Both the position numbers and the translations under genes were made by a program. The notes beneath the pieces were generated by a model. That model did not search any database. It was not told the DNA's origin and was given only the letters and a program-made list of their open reading frames with translations. A DNA stretch of 43,456 nt from Amanita rubescens. Taxonomy: Eukaryota; Basidiomycota; Agaricomycetes; Agaricales; Amanitaceae. The DNA lies in contig WION01000443.1 in the NCBI GenBank assembly GCA_015039365.1, positions 1-43,456 on the forward strand, written 5' to 3'. Shown here piece by piece: positions 1 through 13,098 of this stretch; within the stretch, counting starts at the first letter, position 1; each line of letters starts with the position of its first letter.

Positions 1-329
1 ACAAAAGACGGCGGAGAGCTTTAATCTCGGTTCAAGCCCAGCACTTTCAAGCTTGCCACGGAACCTGCAACAACAGAGGTGTCAGATCTCATACTACTAC
101 GGAAGATGGAGAGCCTATGGAAATGGATAGCGATGGCGAAAAAGGTCCGGCGGAGGGGGGTTCGGTCGACGATATTGATGGAGTACCAGTGGACAACATT
201 GATGGCGAACCAGTCGACGATGACGTGGACGGTATCCCGATCAACGAGGATGTTGACGGGGAACCTATCGATGACATAGATGGTATCCCCGTTGATGATA
301 TTGACGGGGTACCAATGGACGACTCGTAG
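1..329 (+). CDS. 3' end of an acidic D-G-x-P repeat protein, U2SURP/SR140-like (partial)
   Basis: An open frame runs to a stop at 327-329; the start lies outside the window. From about 105 it encodes an acidic tail with six or more units of the form D-(I/V)-D-G-x-P, such as VDDIDGVP and VDDDVDGIP. Human U2SURP (SR140), a U2 snRNP-associated splicing factor, has similar 'DVDGIP / DLDGVP' units, so a related splicing protein is a reasonable guess, but no RRM, SURP or CID domain is visible here. A splice acceptor may sit near 74-76, because the frame above it is less convincing. The gene is convergent with the vigilin gene; 330-481 between them holds only 3' UTR sequence. In the right arm only its stop codon (complement of 43453-43455) is inside the window. 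Confidence 0.45.
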   Translation, partial: KRRRRALISVQAQHFQACHGTCNNRGVRSHTTTEDGEPMEMDSDGEKGPAEGGSVDDIDGVPVDNIDGEPVDDDVDGIPINEDVDGEPIDDIDGIPVDDIDGVPMDDS

Positions 330-481
330 CATAGGGGATTTTTCTGTACTAGTAACGTTCTCATGGGAATAATGGTGGTTTATTGTCATTAATTTTCATA
401 AGACATATATCCTAAGCATTCATTACTGTTTCGGGTGCATAAATGTTGTGCATTGTCCGTCCGTCTTATCCAAGATACTTT

Positions 482-3400
482 TTATTTCCGACGCTGCGAA
501 CGGCCTAAGTTCGACGCCATTTCTAAAATGGCTTCTTTTGCGGCTTCAATGTTAGACTCGGTTCCTGGAGATAATACATGAGTAGTTGAACACTATCATT
601 CGTAAATTGAACACACCGATGATGGCAATCGTGGTATCTTCCTTGCTAACAATAATGTCAGCACCTGTCTCGTTACGAAGCCGGGCGACATTTGAGCCCT
701 TTACCCCCACTATGCGAGGGAAAAGGCTGCGATCAGGTAAGGTGAGGAAACCGACGTGCGACATAGCCTGAGCGTGTTCCAATGCCTCTTCTATCGAGGC
801 TTTCGCGCGTTCGAGGGCCGCTGGATCATGCGTTTTGAGCGTCCAGGTTGCATCGCCTTCTTCCGCGTCTTGGTAATTTGGGATAACCTCCCATTGTGGT
901 TCAGTGACTGCCGCTTCCGCGGTGTCGTCAATGCGTGCGGTGGGAACGGCGCTGGAGGGCTTTACTGGCACCCCTGGCTTGCTTGGCTGCGCCGATTGCT
1001 CGACATGAACTCCAAAGGACCGCATATTCCGAAAGAATGCACCCTGCTGGTTGATTGCATGGTGGTATTTTAGAGGCACGGTGACATTATCCGTGATCTC
1101 CGCAGCAGTGGATCTCACTTGACCCTGGACGACATCAGCCGGAAAAGTGAACACACTGTGATAGAACTCACTTTAAGGAGATCAATGGCTGCCTTGCAAG
1201 CGGCAGGGGATCCTGTTACTTTTACGATGTCAGCAGGATCGACATCGCCAAACTCTACTGAGTTCTGAGCTTCTCCAACTTGGTGGTACGATCGAGATCC
1301 TGGGAATTGAACCTGCGCCCCCGTGTTCGACTGAATTTCATTGAGATTCTGGCCACCGCGACCAATTAGCGCGCGGTGTTGTGAAGCAGGGATAGTGACA
1401 GCCAAAACAACACGATCGCGCAATGATGCAACGATCTTCTCCAGTTCTTTTTGCAACTTATCTACCAGTAGTGGTTCGCCCCGAAGCTTAACTTCGTCTG
1501 ATGGTTCATCTTGGCGGGGACTGGGAACAAGTCAGCGCCTGGCTACTACTCCCAAAATATCACTTACAATCGAATAAGACCACCTTGTTGCTTTGAGTCA
1601 GTGGGCCCACCGCAACTGGTAATAAGTTCGCGGAGTCCATGTCCTCCAGCACCAATAATTGTGCGATGGTACTTGTTCTCAATGAAAAGAACGACAGTAG
1701 TTTCTTCCTTGACTTGTTCTGCAATGGCAAGGATAGTCGCTTTAGCTGCAGCGATAGCATCCTTGGTGCCGCGAACGGTCACGCTGGCCACTTCGCCACG
1801 CTGGCCGTCTTTATCGACATCGATCTGGGCCCCTGTATTGTCCTTAATTTCATTGATAGAAGCGCCGCTCTTGCCCAGAACCCGGGCAACAGATCGTTTG
1901 GGTATAGTAAATTTGAGGACGTGGTTACAGTCTTTTTCGAATTCATAAGCCTGATCGAACGGTCTCAAAGGATTGAAAGTCTATCAAAAGGGAAGAACAT
2001 ACCTCAATCAACTCCGATTTCGCACTTGCAACACCTTTCTTGCCGCCCTTGACTAGAACCTCGTCAGACTTGAGCTGTTCACGGGTCTTGCCATCAGCAC
2101 CCTCAGAAGATCGAGGGAAAGTAATCTTGACGCCATATTTTTCCTCCAGCCTAATGACATATTTCCCGCTCTGTCCAATGAGAGAGGCGTGGTATTCATG
2201 TGGAATTTTGAGAATCTCTGACGTCTCGTCGCTCTTGAAGTCTCAGTCAGTCACGGAAAAAGTAAAAATCGATGAACAAATTCACAAGCCTCTCAACCTG
2301 CGCTTGGATCCGTTTCTTGGCTTCTTCGACATTCTCCTTACGACCTGTGATCTAGCAATAGATAATAAGAGGTGATCTAATATTAAGGTTGTAAGCGATG
2401 TACCTTGATCTTCGACTTTTGAAGGATGGCTTTCTTCTTTCTACCACTTTCCTTCTCTTTCTCCTCAACCTCATCGAAGAAGTCGACCTTCACACCAAGT
2501 TGCTCACGAAGCTTGTTGACGCCAACCCCATGGGCACCGACCACACGTCCTACATACTCCTTTTCAATCTCGAACTCGGTTACCTTGTTTCACCGTCAAA
2601 AACAAATGCTGAGATGTTGCTAAGATATCCACATACGTAGCTGCTGACAATTTCATCGTTTTTGGCATCTTCAACAATTTTGAGGATTTCTTTGACCACT
2701 CTATTGACGTCCTCGGTGATGCCGCGTACAAGGATGACATCCTCAGTGTCTGGACTGCCTGCATCAGCGCCAACCTTGATGGAAAGAGTCTTGTCTTCTC
2801 CAATAATGCTGTCGAACGACAATGATTCAACCGTTTTCAGTTTGTGAAACTTGGCGCTTACGCATTAAGGGTTGTACCACCAGGGCCAAGAACAGCTTCG
2901 TGCCAGCGCTTCTCGACAGTGACGAATTCGCTACTAACATCTGCAGCATCTTTCGCCATCTTCAAAAACTCGCTCTTCACATCGTCAAGATGCTTCTTCT
3001 TGTCGTCCGGAGAAGGCGAGGCTGAGGCTGATTGAGGATCATAAACCAGAAGTACTGTAGACTGCTCGGCAGCCTCAGAGGGGAAAAGAATGAGAACATT
3101 GTGCGTATCGTGAAATTGCTTGATCCTTGCACCGATTAGTGGTGTCTGTATCAATATAAAACAATAACTCACTTCTTGGCATTCTTGCCTGTGATAACGC
3201 GGTGAAGGAGCCAGTCGATCGAGACCTCTTGGGTTGCGCCATTGAGTTTACCAAGCATTCCAGAAATCTCGCGAATCGTTGCATCAACGGCCGGCTTGTC
3301 TCCGATGAGAACAATGTTGAGACCTTGTACCTTGTCAAGAGAGGTATGTGACGGGAAGTGAACTGATACGCCAGGATTGGAGATTTCCAGCGCTTTTGCG

Positions 3401-4806
3401 TAGTGAATTCGAGCCATATATGTCAAAAGCTGTTGCGACGTGGCAGGCGGCCCCTGGAGGGGGAACTCGTGAATGTATTTCGAGTTAGCCTGTTCCATTA
3501 CTGCAGAAAGACCGCCGGGCAAGTCTCCAGGTTGTCCCCATACCATGATTTCCTCGCTTGGTTCGTCAAACCGAGGAACGATAATTGCACATTTACTCTT
3601 GGCCATGATCTCTTCTGTTGCCTTGCCCGCAAGGAGACGATGCTGGCGCTTGGGGATCGTCAACTTGACAGAGGTAAGAATACCTTTAAATCCTTCAACA
3701 GTAGCCTTGATCGCCTCGATAACACGGCCAACAGCATCACGATCACCATGGACAGTGACTTCGCGAGTTACTTCATTGAGACCGAGCTGAACTTCAGTTC
3801 CTTGAGCAGCAGCGACGAAGTTGGCTCTGCGGACGCGGACAAACGGCAATACGTGAGCAGGGATATCCCGGATGCGTTGGGTCACTATGGAAGTCTTGGA
3901 CGTGATAATCTCGGTCAAGAGAGCCTGTGCTTCCAAAACAAGGGGCTGGGGCCCACTAAGAGTAATTGGGACCGTGGGCTCTTCCTCAGCGCCGTCCTCT
4001 AATGGAGTTGCCGTACCGGAGGCGGAACCGTTAGCATGACCATTACCATTGGGAGTGAGAGTTTCCTTCTTGGGGATATCGACCTTGACGTTTGTTTGAT
4101 CGCGAATTTGCTTCAACGTCGCACCTACGTCAAAAAAGTTTTTTTTAAGTGCGCAACCCACTCAGTAAACAAGGACACACCTCTCGGTCCGATAATGGAA
4201 GAAATTGTCGAGGCCGGGGCTTGAAGGACGATCTTGATCTAAGAATGGTTCAATTAAAGACACAGAATAAAATGACGGCATGACATACCACCGGACTTAA
4301 AAGAGTGAGGAGGCTTCGTTTAGCCTTCTCGAGCTCTTTCTTGGACTCTGCCCTTAGGTGGAACGTAGTCTGGTGGTTCTTCTGATTACCGGAGGCGTCC
4401 AATTTGACCTTGAATTTTGACATAACTTGCTTCATGACCTCGCCGAGAGTTACTGCCTTGCCATCCCTACCAGCGTTCGACAAGTCGATCGCCGAAAGAG
4501 TGAAAGAATCGGCATGGAGATTCTGTTTAACGACAGTGGGTTTGATACGGGGACCTGACGATGCACCCCAGGCTGGCTGCGGAGGCCGCGTAGTTGCAGC
4601 GGAGGGTGCCAAGGAAGGGAAAGCGACGTCATCTAACTCGACAGGCGGAGATTGCTTGCGCTCGGCAGGCCCAGCAGCCTCAGGAAGAGAGGGGAACGGG
4701 TCAGGTGCCCCTTCGAGTTCATGTTTCCTCTATACATGATGATCACATGGAAGTTAGGGAAAAAAACGCGAACGCGACACACTTGAAGATCAGCAGCAGA
4801 GGCCAT
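482..4806 (-). CDS. Vigilin/Scp160-family multi-KH RNA-binding protein (left copy)
   Basis: Thirteen exons with 12 short introns encode about 1,220 aa. The start is the ATG at 4804-4806 (first residues MASAADLQ) and the stop is at 482-484. After an acidic, proline-rich N-terminus come about 12 KH modules in tandem. Eight keep a GxxG loop: GPKG, GPGG, GAHG, GQSG, GKSG, GAGG, GRGG and GVKG. The others are degenerate (for example a GKNAK loop), as is usual in this family. The protein ends in a short basic tail (SQRRK). Vigilin/Scp160 proteins bind mRNA on ER-associated ribosomes and influence translation and ploidy in yeast; that role is inferred from the family. Several acceptors end in AAG rather than CAG or TAG. 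The gene diverges from ERO1 across 405 nt. A few amino acids differ from the right copy (for example DDV versus DDA, LAP versus LAS near the N-terminus). Confidence 0.88.
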
Positions 4807-5211
4807 AGCCGACTATCAAAAATACGAAAGGGCCGAAGAATAATTAACCTTTGACGGAAGAAAACCTAGTCAACGAGTCGAAGTAAAGTACGACCCGTTT
4901 TTTGAAGAAGAGGGATGATGGTTGCAGTTGGTAAAGTTGCAATGCCGAAATAGAGTACGCGTGGGACTTTTGCCCGAGCCACCGACGTGGCATCAATATC
5001 TCAAACCACATTTTGCGCTACAACTACCGCAGCCAAGTGCATTCGGAACGGCACAGCAATCGCTGGACGTTCGTGCTTCATGGGCTGGATTTACGCAGCC
5101 GAGGCCTGGCTGTGTCGCTGACTAAGCAGCTGACCTCCGTGGCCACGTGGAATATTTCTTCTAATCCATTGCGATGCAAAGCGGCGACGTGTTCGTTCTG
5201 CATCGACTTCC
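4807..5211. promoter_or_regulatory. Shared divergent promoter, vigilin/ERO1 (left)
   Basis: These 405 nt separate two divergent starts and hold no convincing gene. A perfect E-box/G-box CCACGTGG lies at 5143-5150, about 60 nt before the ERO1 ATG, and GACGTGGC occurs at 4984-4991. ACGTG-containing sites are bound by bHLH and bZIP factors, including unfolded-protein-response factors that drive ERO1 in other organisms. The link to those factors is inference. The sequence appears the same in both arms. Confidence 0.35.
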
Positions 5212-7241
5212 ATGCGCTACCATGCGTTGCACTTAACCCTGATTCTCTTGGGCCCATGGCTAACTCTTGCTACCAAGCAATCCCTTCTTTCGGACACCCT
5301 TACAAGAAAAGGCCAGGACGTGGCGTGTGGACACCCGGGTGTACGTTGCAGCTTAGTCACATATTCAAAATTCTGAAGTTCTTGCAGCAGCTGAAAGGTC
5401 CCATAGAGACGACTTTGTGCGATTATGAATCAGTGGAAAATGTCAATGAAGGGCTTTATAGCAACTTGGCCCAACTTGTCCGCTTACCCTTCTTTAAATA
5501 TTTTCGAGTAAGTCTTCTCCTCGTCCTCGATGAAGCTTCTTATTTCTGTACCAGTTAGACCTCTACCGCGAGTGCCCATTCTGGCCAGACGATGGTTCAT
5601 GCAATAATATTGGTTGTGCCATCACCACTGTAGATGAGGTATGTTGTCCCGCAGTGTCACTTATTTATCTAACTAGACCCAAGAGCAATATACCTGTGCA
5701 ATGGAGAGCATCGACGCTGAGCAAGGTGGACGAAAATACCACGTCAGACAAAGTGAGTCGAGTCCACCGTCGTTTCCAGCAGTAGCTGACTGTCACGCAG
5801 TTGCATCGGCTACCTGGGTGTTATTATCGTGACTCTGATTTCTGTTTCCTAGATGATCAGACTGGTTAGTGGCCAAAGTATTATGTCGTTAAGTTAATTA
5901 ATCTGCTTTCAGAGGGTGACTATTATGATCTAACACTTATTCCTGAACGATACACGGGTTATACTGGACCACATGCACACCGGATATGGCGGGCGATATA
6001 CGAAGAAAATTGCTTTGGTTTAGTTGAATATAATTTGATGGCGGCGAAGTCTCCGTCACCAGTGTCACTTCCGAGCACCCTTTCGGAAGTTGTGCTTGGC
6101 GATGAGAAAAGACACGATACCCACTGCTTGGAAAAGCGAGTATACTACAAGGTTATATCAGGTACTTTGGTTCAGTTTACTGGGTGTAGGCTACGTGCTA
6201 ATCGCGACTAGGGCTACACGCATCTATATCAACGCACATATGCAAGGAATATTTAGACCAATCTACAGGGGAATGGGTTTGTCTCTCGATATATATTCCA
6301 ATCATCTCACTGACATTTTGCAGGGCCCTAATCTACAATGTTTCATTAATCGCGTCGCTTCTCATCCTGAGAGATTGCAGTACATCTATTTTAATACTGT
6401 CTTAATGCTACGTGCCGTAGAAAGGCTCCGCCCTTATTTATCGGCGTATGATTACTGTTCAAATGGTAATCACGAAGATGATGAGGTGACATTAGAAAAG
6501 TTGTCGACCATTCTTAACATCGCCCATGAGGTTGGACGATTTGACGAGACGGTCCTATTCCGTGGTGAAAATGCCAACGTAAGTCTGGATCCTGATCCAC
6601 TCTGAGCAAACCAACATGTCACATTTTCCAGATTCTGAAGGAAGAGTTCAAGGCCCATTTCCGCAACGTGTCCCATATCATGGATTGTGTTGGCTGTGAC
6701 AAATGCCGGCTGTGGGGAAAGGTTCAAATCACTGGTCTAGCTACGGCGATGAAAGTTCTATTTGAAATGGATGATAAGGCTCTTGAGTGAGTACATCTCC
6801 TACTGATTCGCTTCGGTGATTTGATAGTGTAGTCCTCGAGCCAATTCTAATCTACTGCAACGGTCGGAGATTGTCGCACTTTTCAATACATTATTCCGCT
6901 TCAGCGAAAGTCTCGAAAGCGTCAATGACTTTCGTCGTATGTGGTCTGAGGCTAGCGTGGAAGAGTCCAAAAAGCTAGTTGAAGATGCTGAGAAGTCGGC
7001 GGGATATCAGGTAAGACGATACGCTATGCGAGAGTACGCAGAGGCTGATTCGGTTCAACAGGCAGAGATTGCTGCAGGAGCACCGAATGCGAAACTGAAA
7101 AGCCGATTCGACTTCATTCTGCAGAAATGTCGACAGAGTACGAAGATGTGTATCGAGCTTGTGATGAATGTGGTTGAGCGCGGTGCAAGTGTACTATCTT
7201 CGGCTTTCGGCCCTTCGGCACAGGCGAGGCCCGAGTTATAA
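5212..7241 (+). CDS. ERO1: ERO1 endoplasmic reticulum thiol oxidoreductase (left copy)
   Basis: Ten or eleven exons give about 532 aa. I chose the ATG at 5212 because it opens a signal peptide ([20 protein letters not shown]) and splices in frame (donor GTACGT at 5341, acceptor at 5387) to the conserved [11 protein letters not shown]. An in-frame ATG at 5256 of another frame gives no signal peptide. Family hallmarks follow: [10 protein letters not shown] with the shuttle cysteines, [52 protein letters not shown], and the active-site [15 protein letters not shown]1 reoxidises protein disulfide isomerase in the ER lumen, using FAD and oxygen. The third intron needs an AAG acceptor (5681-5683) to join DE to SNIPVQWR. 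A possible last intron from about 7012 to 7061 can also be read through. Confidence 0.92.
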
Positions 7242-7357
7242 TATTAGTTATAATGTAATATTGCTTACGCGTTTCACCTGTCACATCCGAAACTGGCAAC
7301 AGCTGCCCACTGTGGGATTAAACCTGCACTCGTTCCCCTCCATGATTTAGCTGCAGC

Positions 7358-9123
7358 ATGATCATTCTTGACGAGGAGGATCATGTAAAGTTTGACGCTC
7401 TCGTCGCTGGCTCGACCGTTCGTTACCCAGACAAAGCCGTCGGACGCTCTTTATCCTCTCTGCCCGACTACGAGTCCTCGGAAGCACAGCATAGGCTCAT
7501 CATCAGAAACCTTCAGTCTTCATCAAAGAAAACGAGGAATGCCAGAATTCTGAAGGCAACCTTCTATGCCCTAGCCATTTACGTTGCACTTTCGGCTGTC
7601 ATTGTGCTTCCGGTGGTTTTGGTAGTTACCTTCCTATGCTTGTTGACAGTTCCCTTCTGACGTTTTGTCAATATAAGAAACGGAGAAGCTCTGAAGCAAG
7701 CAACTCGAGAGCGCCGAGCTCAGCCAACATATGGATTGAGGGCAACTCGCCTCCAGCCAATTTTATAGACGCGGCCGTTATACCCTTCTCCTCATCAAAT
7801 TTCGATTGCGATGAATGGCAGCAACTCATTAATGGTTCTCCGGCGTTACAAGCATCGTTAGCGCTGCTCTCATATTGTTACTTGCCAATGCCTTAACGCA
7901 CTTCCCCACAGATACCCAACGTATTTTCCTTCGACTAGTCCCATCGCGATCCGTTCCAATATATCCTCTATCGACTATCAGGTGACAAACGGTGTGGGAG
8001 GGAGTTTGACTGTTGGGATAAACTCGGACCATAAGGCAACAGAAATTGTCGTCCAACTGCAAGCAAACGCTTCCGATTATACTCTCCTTCAGCAAACAAA
8101 CATCTGTGTCTGCCAGCAGGATCCAAACAGAGGAATGACAATTTATGTTCGTATATATATCACTACCGTAGCACCTCCGAGACTGAAAGTACACGACAGG
8201 CCCCTGGGAATCTATCAGAATTTCAATATCTCAATTTCAATATCCAACTTCTATTCCCTTGGAAATCCTCACCATACGTTGTGCCAGGGTTTATAACTTA
8301 CCTACCCCAATTCTCACAACAGTTTGCTCACCTTTCAAAACACGTCACCTTTAACAAAGTTTCCATCTTTGGTACTATGAACGAAATCGAGTGCCAGGTA
8401 AGGCCCATTGCTTTATCGACGAAATACGTCGTTCACGTGGGCATAAGTCCATGAAAGCCCCTATCATAGGCATCCAGAACATACGTTCTTCAATAACAGG
8501 CACATTCCATGTATCTGAATCGCTCATTTTGGATACCATAGACGGGTGAGTCAACCAACTACCTACTTTTACGGCAACAATCTTATTATCATTTCTCAGC
8601 CCTATCACTTCTAATATATCATTCGCATCTATTATGGCAACCCCTACTCTCATTTTAGATACTGGCAACGGGTACGAACTTCGATTTGCCGCGCATGCAA
8701 ACAAAGCTGATGAGATGATTTAGCGCGATAAATGCGGCAGTATCATTATCCAGCTCCAACAATGACGCAAAATCACCGAGTCCGATTTTCAATAGTCGTG
8801 TGAAAACCTTCTCTGCACCTATCAATCTTTCGTTCGATGCACCAACAGGACTACCTCTTAGATTATATGTGGCAAATAATGGGGCGCCGACCAACATCTC
8901 ACTGCAATCGTCATACCGAGGCGGGTTCGATCTGCAGACGAAGCTGGCGCCCGCCTCTGTCAATGGCCCTTCACAACCTGTGATCGCGTTTGACACGCAA
9001 TCATACGAGAGGATGTGTGGCTGCATCGGAGATTGTCCTCCACCTCCGGCAACTGCACCTTCGAATGGACAAATCGTAGTCGTCTCTGCTCTCGGTCCAA
9101 TTTCGTTGAGTATAGTGTCATGA
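7358..9123 (+). CDS. Single-pass membrane protein, DUF7330-like basidiomycete family (left copy)
   Basis: About 460 aa from eight or so exons. Residues 1-64 are polar (MIILDEEDHVKFDALV...). A hydrophobic membrane segment follows at about 65-88 (ATFYALAIYVALSAVIVLPV). After a basic Ser-rich stretch comes a long presumably extracellular part rich in beta-strand repeats: GTFHVSESLILDTIDGPI, then TPTLILDTGNGAINAAV, then NISLQSSYRGGFDLQT. Alternating 'L-x-L-D-T-x-N/D-G-x-I' units of this kind occur in a basidiomycete family that I associate with DUF7330; the label is from memory and the function is unknown. The introns were placed to keep these repeats in frame, for example the 7622-7677 intron straight after the membrane segment. 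The gene lies 116 nt after ERO1 on the same strand. Both arms encode the same protein. Confidence 0.65.
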
Positions 9124-9431
9124 CTAAAGGGATTGTTACCGTGTACAAGTAGATTAGTTACTTCGCTATTTAATTTGTATTGCTATATGTGATATCAGTT
9201 CGAACAACGTCAATATTGTTGCAATATAATGCGGTGATTGCCATTGAAAACACCAATCCACGTTTGTACCGGCCCAACTATACTCCCTGACACTTGTGTA
9301 ACATATCAGGAAGAGACCGATTCTCGCCGCTCCGTTCGGCCATCGACGATGGCGTGATTGTTCACAATTATTCGTGCTATAGAAAATGTGACCGTCGAGA
9401 TGCCCCCTCAGCATCTACTATATCCTGAGAT
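9124..9431. other. Intergenic region before ATP sulfurylase (left)
   Basis: This is AT-rich sequence between a stop codon and the ATP sulfurylase ATG. I see no supported gene, no clear TATA box and no CACGTG element in it. Its mirror (34351-34658) appears identical. Confidence 0.5.
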
Positions 9432-11630
<2,199 letters not shown>

Positions 11631-11674
11631 TACCGCTGTATTAAACAGGAAAGGCAATTCCTTTTCTAATCTAT

Positions 11675-11703
11675 TGACGTCACCTTGTTAGCCGCGATAT
11701 AAA
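11675..11703 (+). promoter_or_regulatory. CRE palindrome and TATA box of the secreted-protein gene (left)
   Basis: A perfect CRE-type site TGACGTCA (11675-11682) lies 16 nt before TATAAA (11698-11703), which is about 80 nt upstream of the ATG at 11784. TATA boxes are uncommon in this window, so this suggests a regulated, strongly expressed gene. CRE sites are bound by ATF/CREB bZIP proteins in fungi. Both elements are conserved in the right arm. Confidence 0.5.
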
Positions 11704-11783
11704 GCCTGTTCTGTTGTACATCCTCGTCCTTCGTCTCTCTCTCCCATATCATCACTATCCTTTGCGTTACACATTCTTTTATC

Positions 11784-13004
11784 ATGCCTTCTATTCACAT
11801 CAGACTATCTTTTCTCCTGCTGATGCACGTTTTTGTCTCTGCAACTCCCATCGCTATCCGCCAGGCGAGTGTTTCTTGCTTAAACCAGGAGAACTATTTT
11901 TGAAGCGCCTCCCAGGCTGCTCATAACCAGGGCTTTTCCATGATCGCTGCACGCCGCATATACCCTGGCGATCCAGCCAACCATCACGGTCAAGCCTCGA
12001 CGTTGAATGTACACCACAGCGCTCTGCGCACACGAAGTGACATAGTCAACTCGTCTGGATCGGACGGCAATTTCGCCGGTAAAGTAGTAATCGCGCAACC
12101 AGACGGTGGCAATGATCCTCAGGGACAAGACATTGCACAAGCTGGTTCAAGTTCTGGCTCTGGCTCCTCTTCTGCGCGAGTGGGAGCCCCATCTACCGGA
12201 CAAACCTATACAGGCACTGTCTCTGGCGTTACCCCGATTCAGGGAACCGGCAATGATACAGGTCGCACCGCCGGGCAGGTCACTGTAGGCAATGACGTAG
12301 CAGTTACCGTTATCCTCGGTGGCGGGACTTCTGAACCGACGAATCCGAGTGGATCTCAGGGCGACAACGCTAACAACGGATCAAAATCTGGCGATGCGTC
12401 GACTGGAAGTACTAATGGGTCTACGAATCCAAACGGCGGAGCTCAAGGGAACAACGGCCAAGGTAGCGGAGAGTCTGCCAATACTGGTGCGAATTCATCT
12501 GACGCCTCGAGCACTGGAAGCAACGATGGCGGCAGTGGCTCGCCCTCGCCAAGCGGTTCACAACCTCAAAGTGCACAGCCCGCTTCGAGCACCGAAAACA
12601 ACAATGGAAGTGGCGGTTCTGCCCCGCACGACACACAACCACAGCAGGCTCCGGACAATGGAGGCAGTGGCTCGCCGAACGGTGCACAACCTCAAAACAC
12701 ACAACCCGCCCCAGAAACCGGAAACAACAATCAAGGTAGTGGTCCTTCTCCGCCGAGCGGCTCACAACCAGCGGACATTGGAAATAGCGCAAATGGAACA
12801 GGAAATCCCAGCAATCCCGGCAACGGGAGCGGTGCACCGACAGGAGGAAATGGCTCCACGGCTGATGGCGCTCCTGATGGTCAGGACAATCCTAATAGTA
12901 TGGCTGGAGGGGGGGGTAATGATGGTGGTCATCTACTCAACTTGGTTGTGGATGCAGGTGATGGGCCGGATAGCACACATGGGAAAGTTGTTGGTGATCA
13001 GTAG
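11784..13004 (+). CDS. Secreted Ser/Gly/Asn-rich low-complexity protein (left copy)
   Basis: Two exons (11784-11864 and 11916-13004) encode 389 aa. The first holds a signal peptide (MPSIHIRLSFLLLMHVFVSA). After about 120 moderately complex residues (a stretch with TYTGTVSGVTPIQGTGNDT) the protein becomes repeats of Gly, Ser, Asn, Pro and Gln with units such as NNNGSGGS and SGSQPQ. No known domain is visible, so an extracellular matrix or cell-wall role is only a guess. The intron begins with GC (11865-11866) where the right arm has GT. Compared with the right copy, three in-frame length changes occur in the repeats. TATA and CRE motifs lie upstream. Confidence 0.75.
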
Positions 13005-13098
13005 TTTGTTTTTCCTTCGGCACTCGTACAATGCAACTACTATTTGATTTTATCGAAATAAATAAATAAGCACAAAGTGTCACATAGACGCGCCTAAC

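Noticed and set aside
586..4002. Plus-strand open frames of 60-199 codons opposite the vigilin gene, such as 3403-4002
   Set aside because: They are antisense shadows of KH-domain exons with no motif, and the opposite strand reads as a continuous multi-KH protein.
5256..5387. ERO1 start at the ATG at 5256
   Set aside because: It gives no signal peptide ([15 protein letters not shown]...). The ATG at 5212 in another frame gives a good one and splices in frame to the conserved GPIETT.
5013..5558. 181-codon open frame read as a separate gene upstream of ERO1
   Set aside because: It begins at a TTG and overlaps the promoter, the signal-peptide exon in another frame and ERO1 exon 2. Its end runs into an intron.
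12319..13047. 242-codon open frame overlapping the secreted-protein gene
   Set aside because: It is an alternative frame of repetitive GC-rich coding DNA and lacks a signal peptide. The frame with signal peptide and in-frame allelic indels is the real one.
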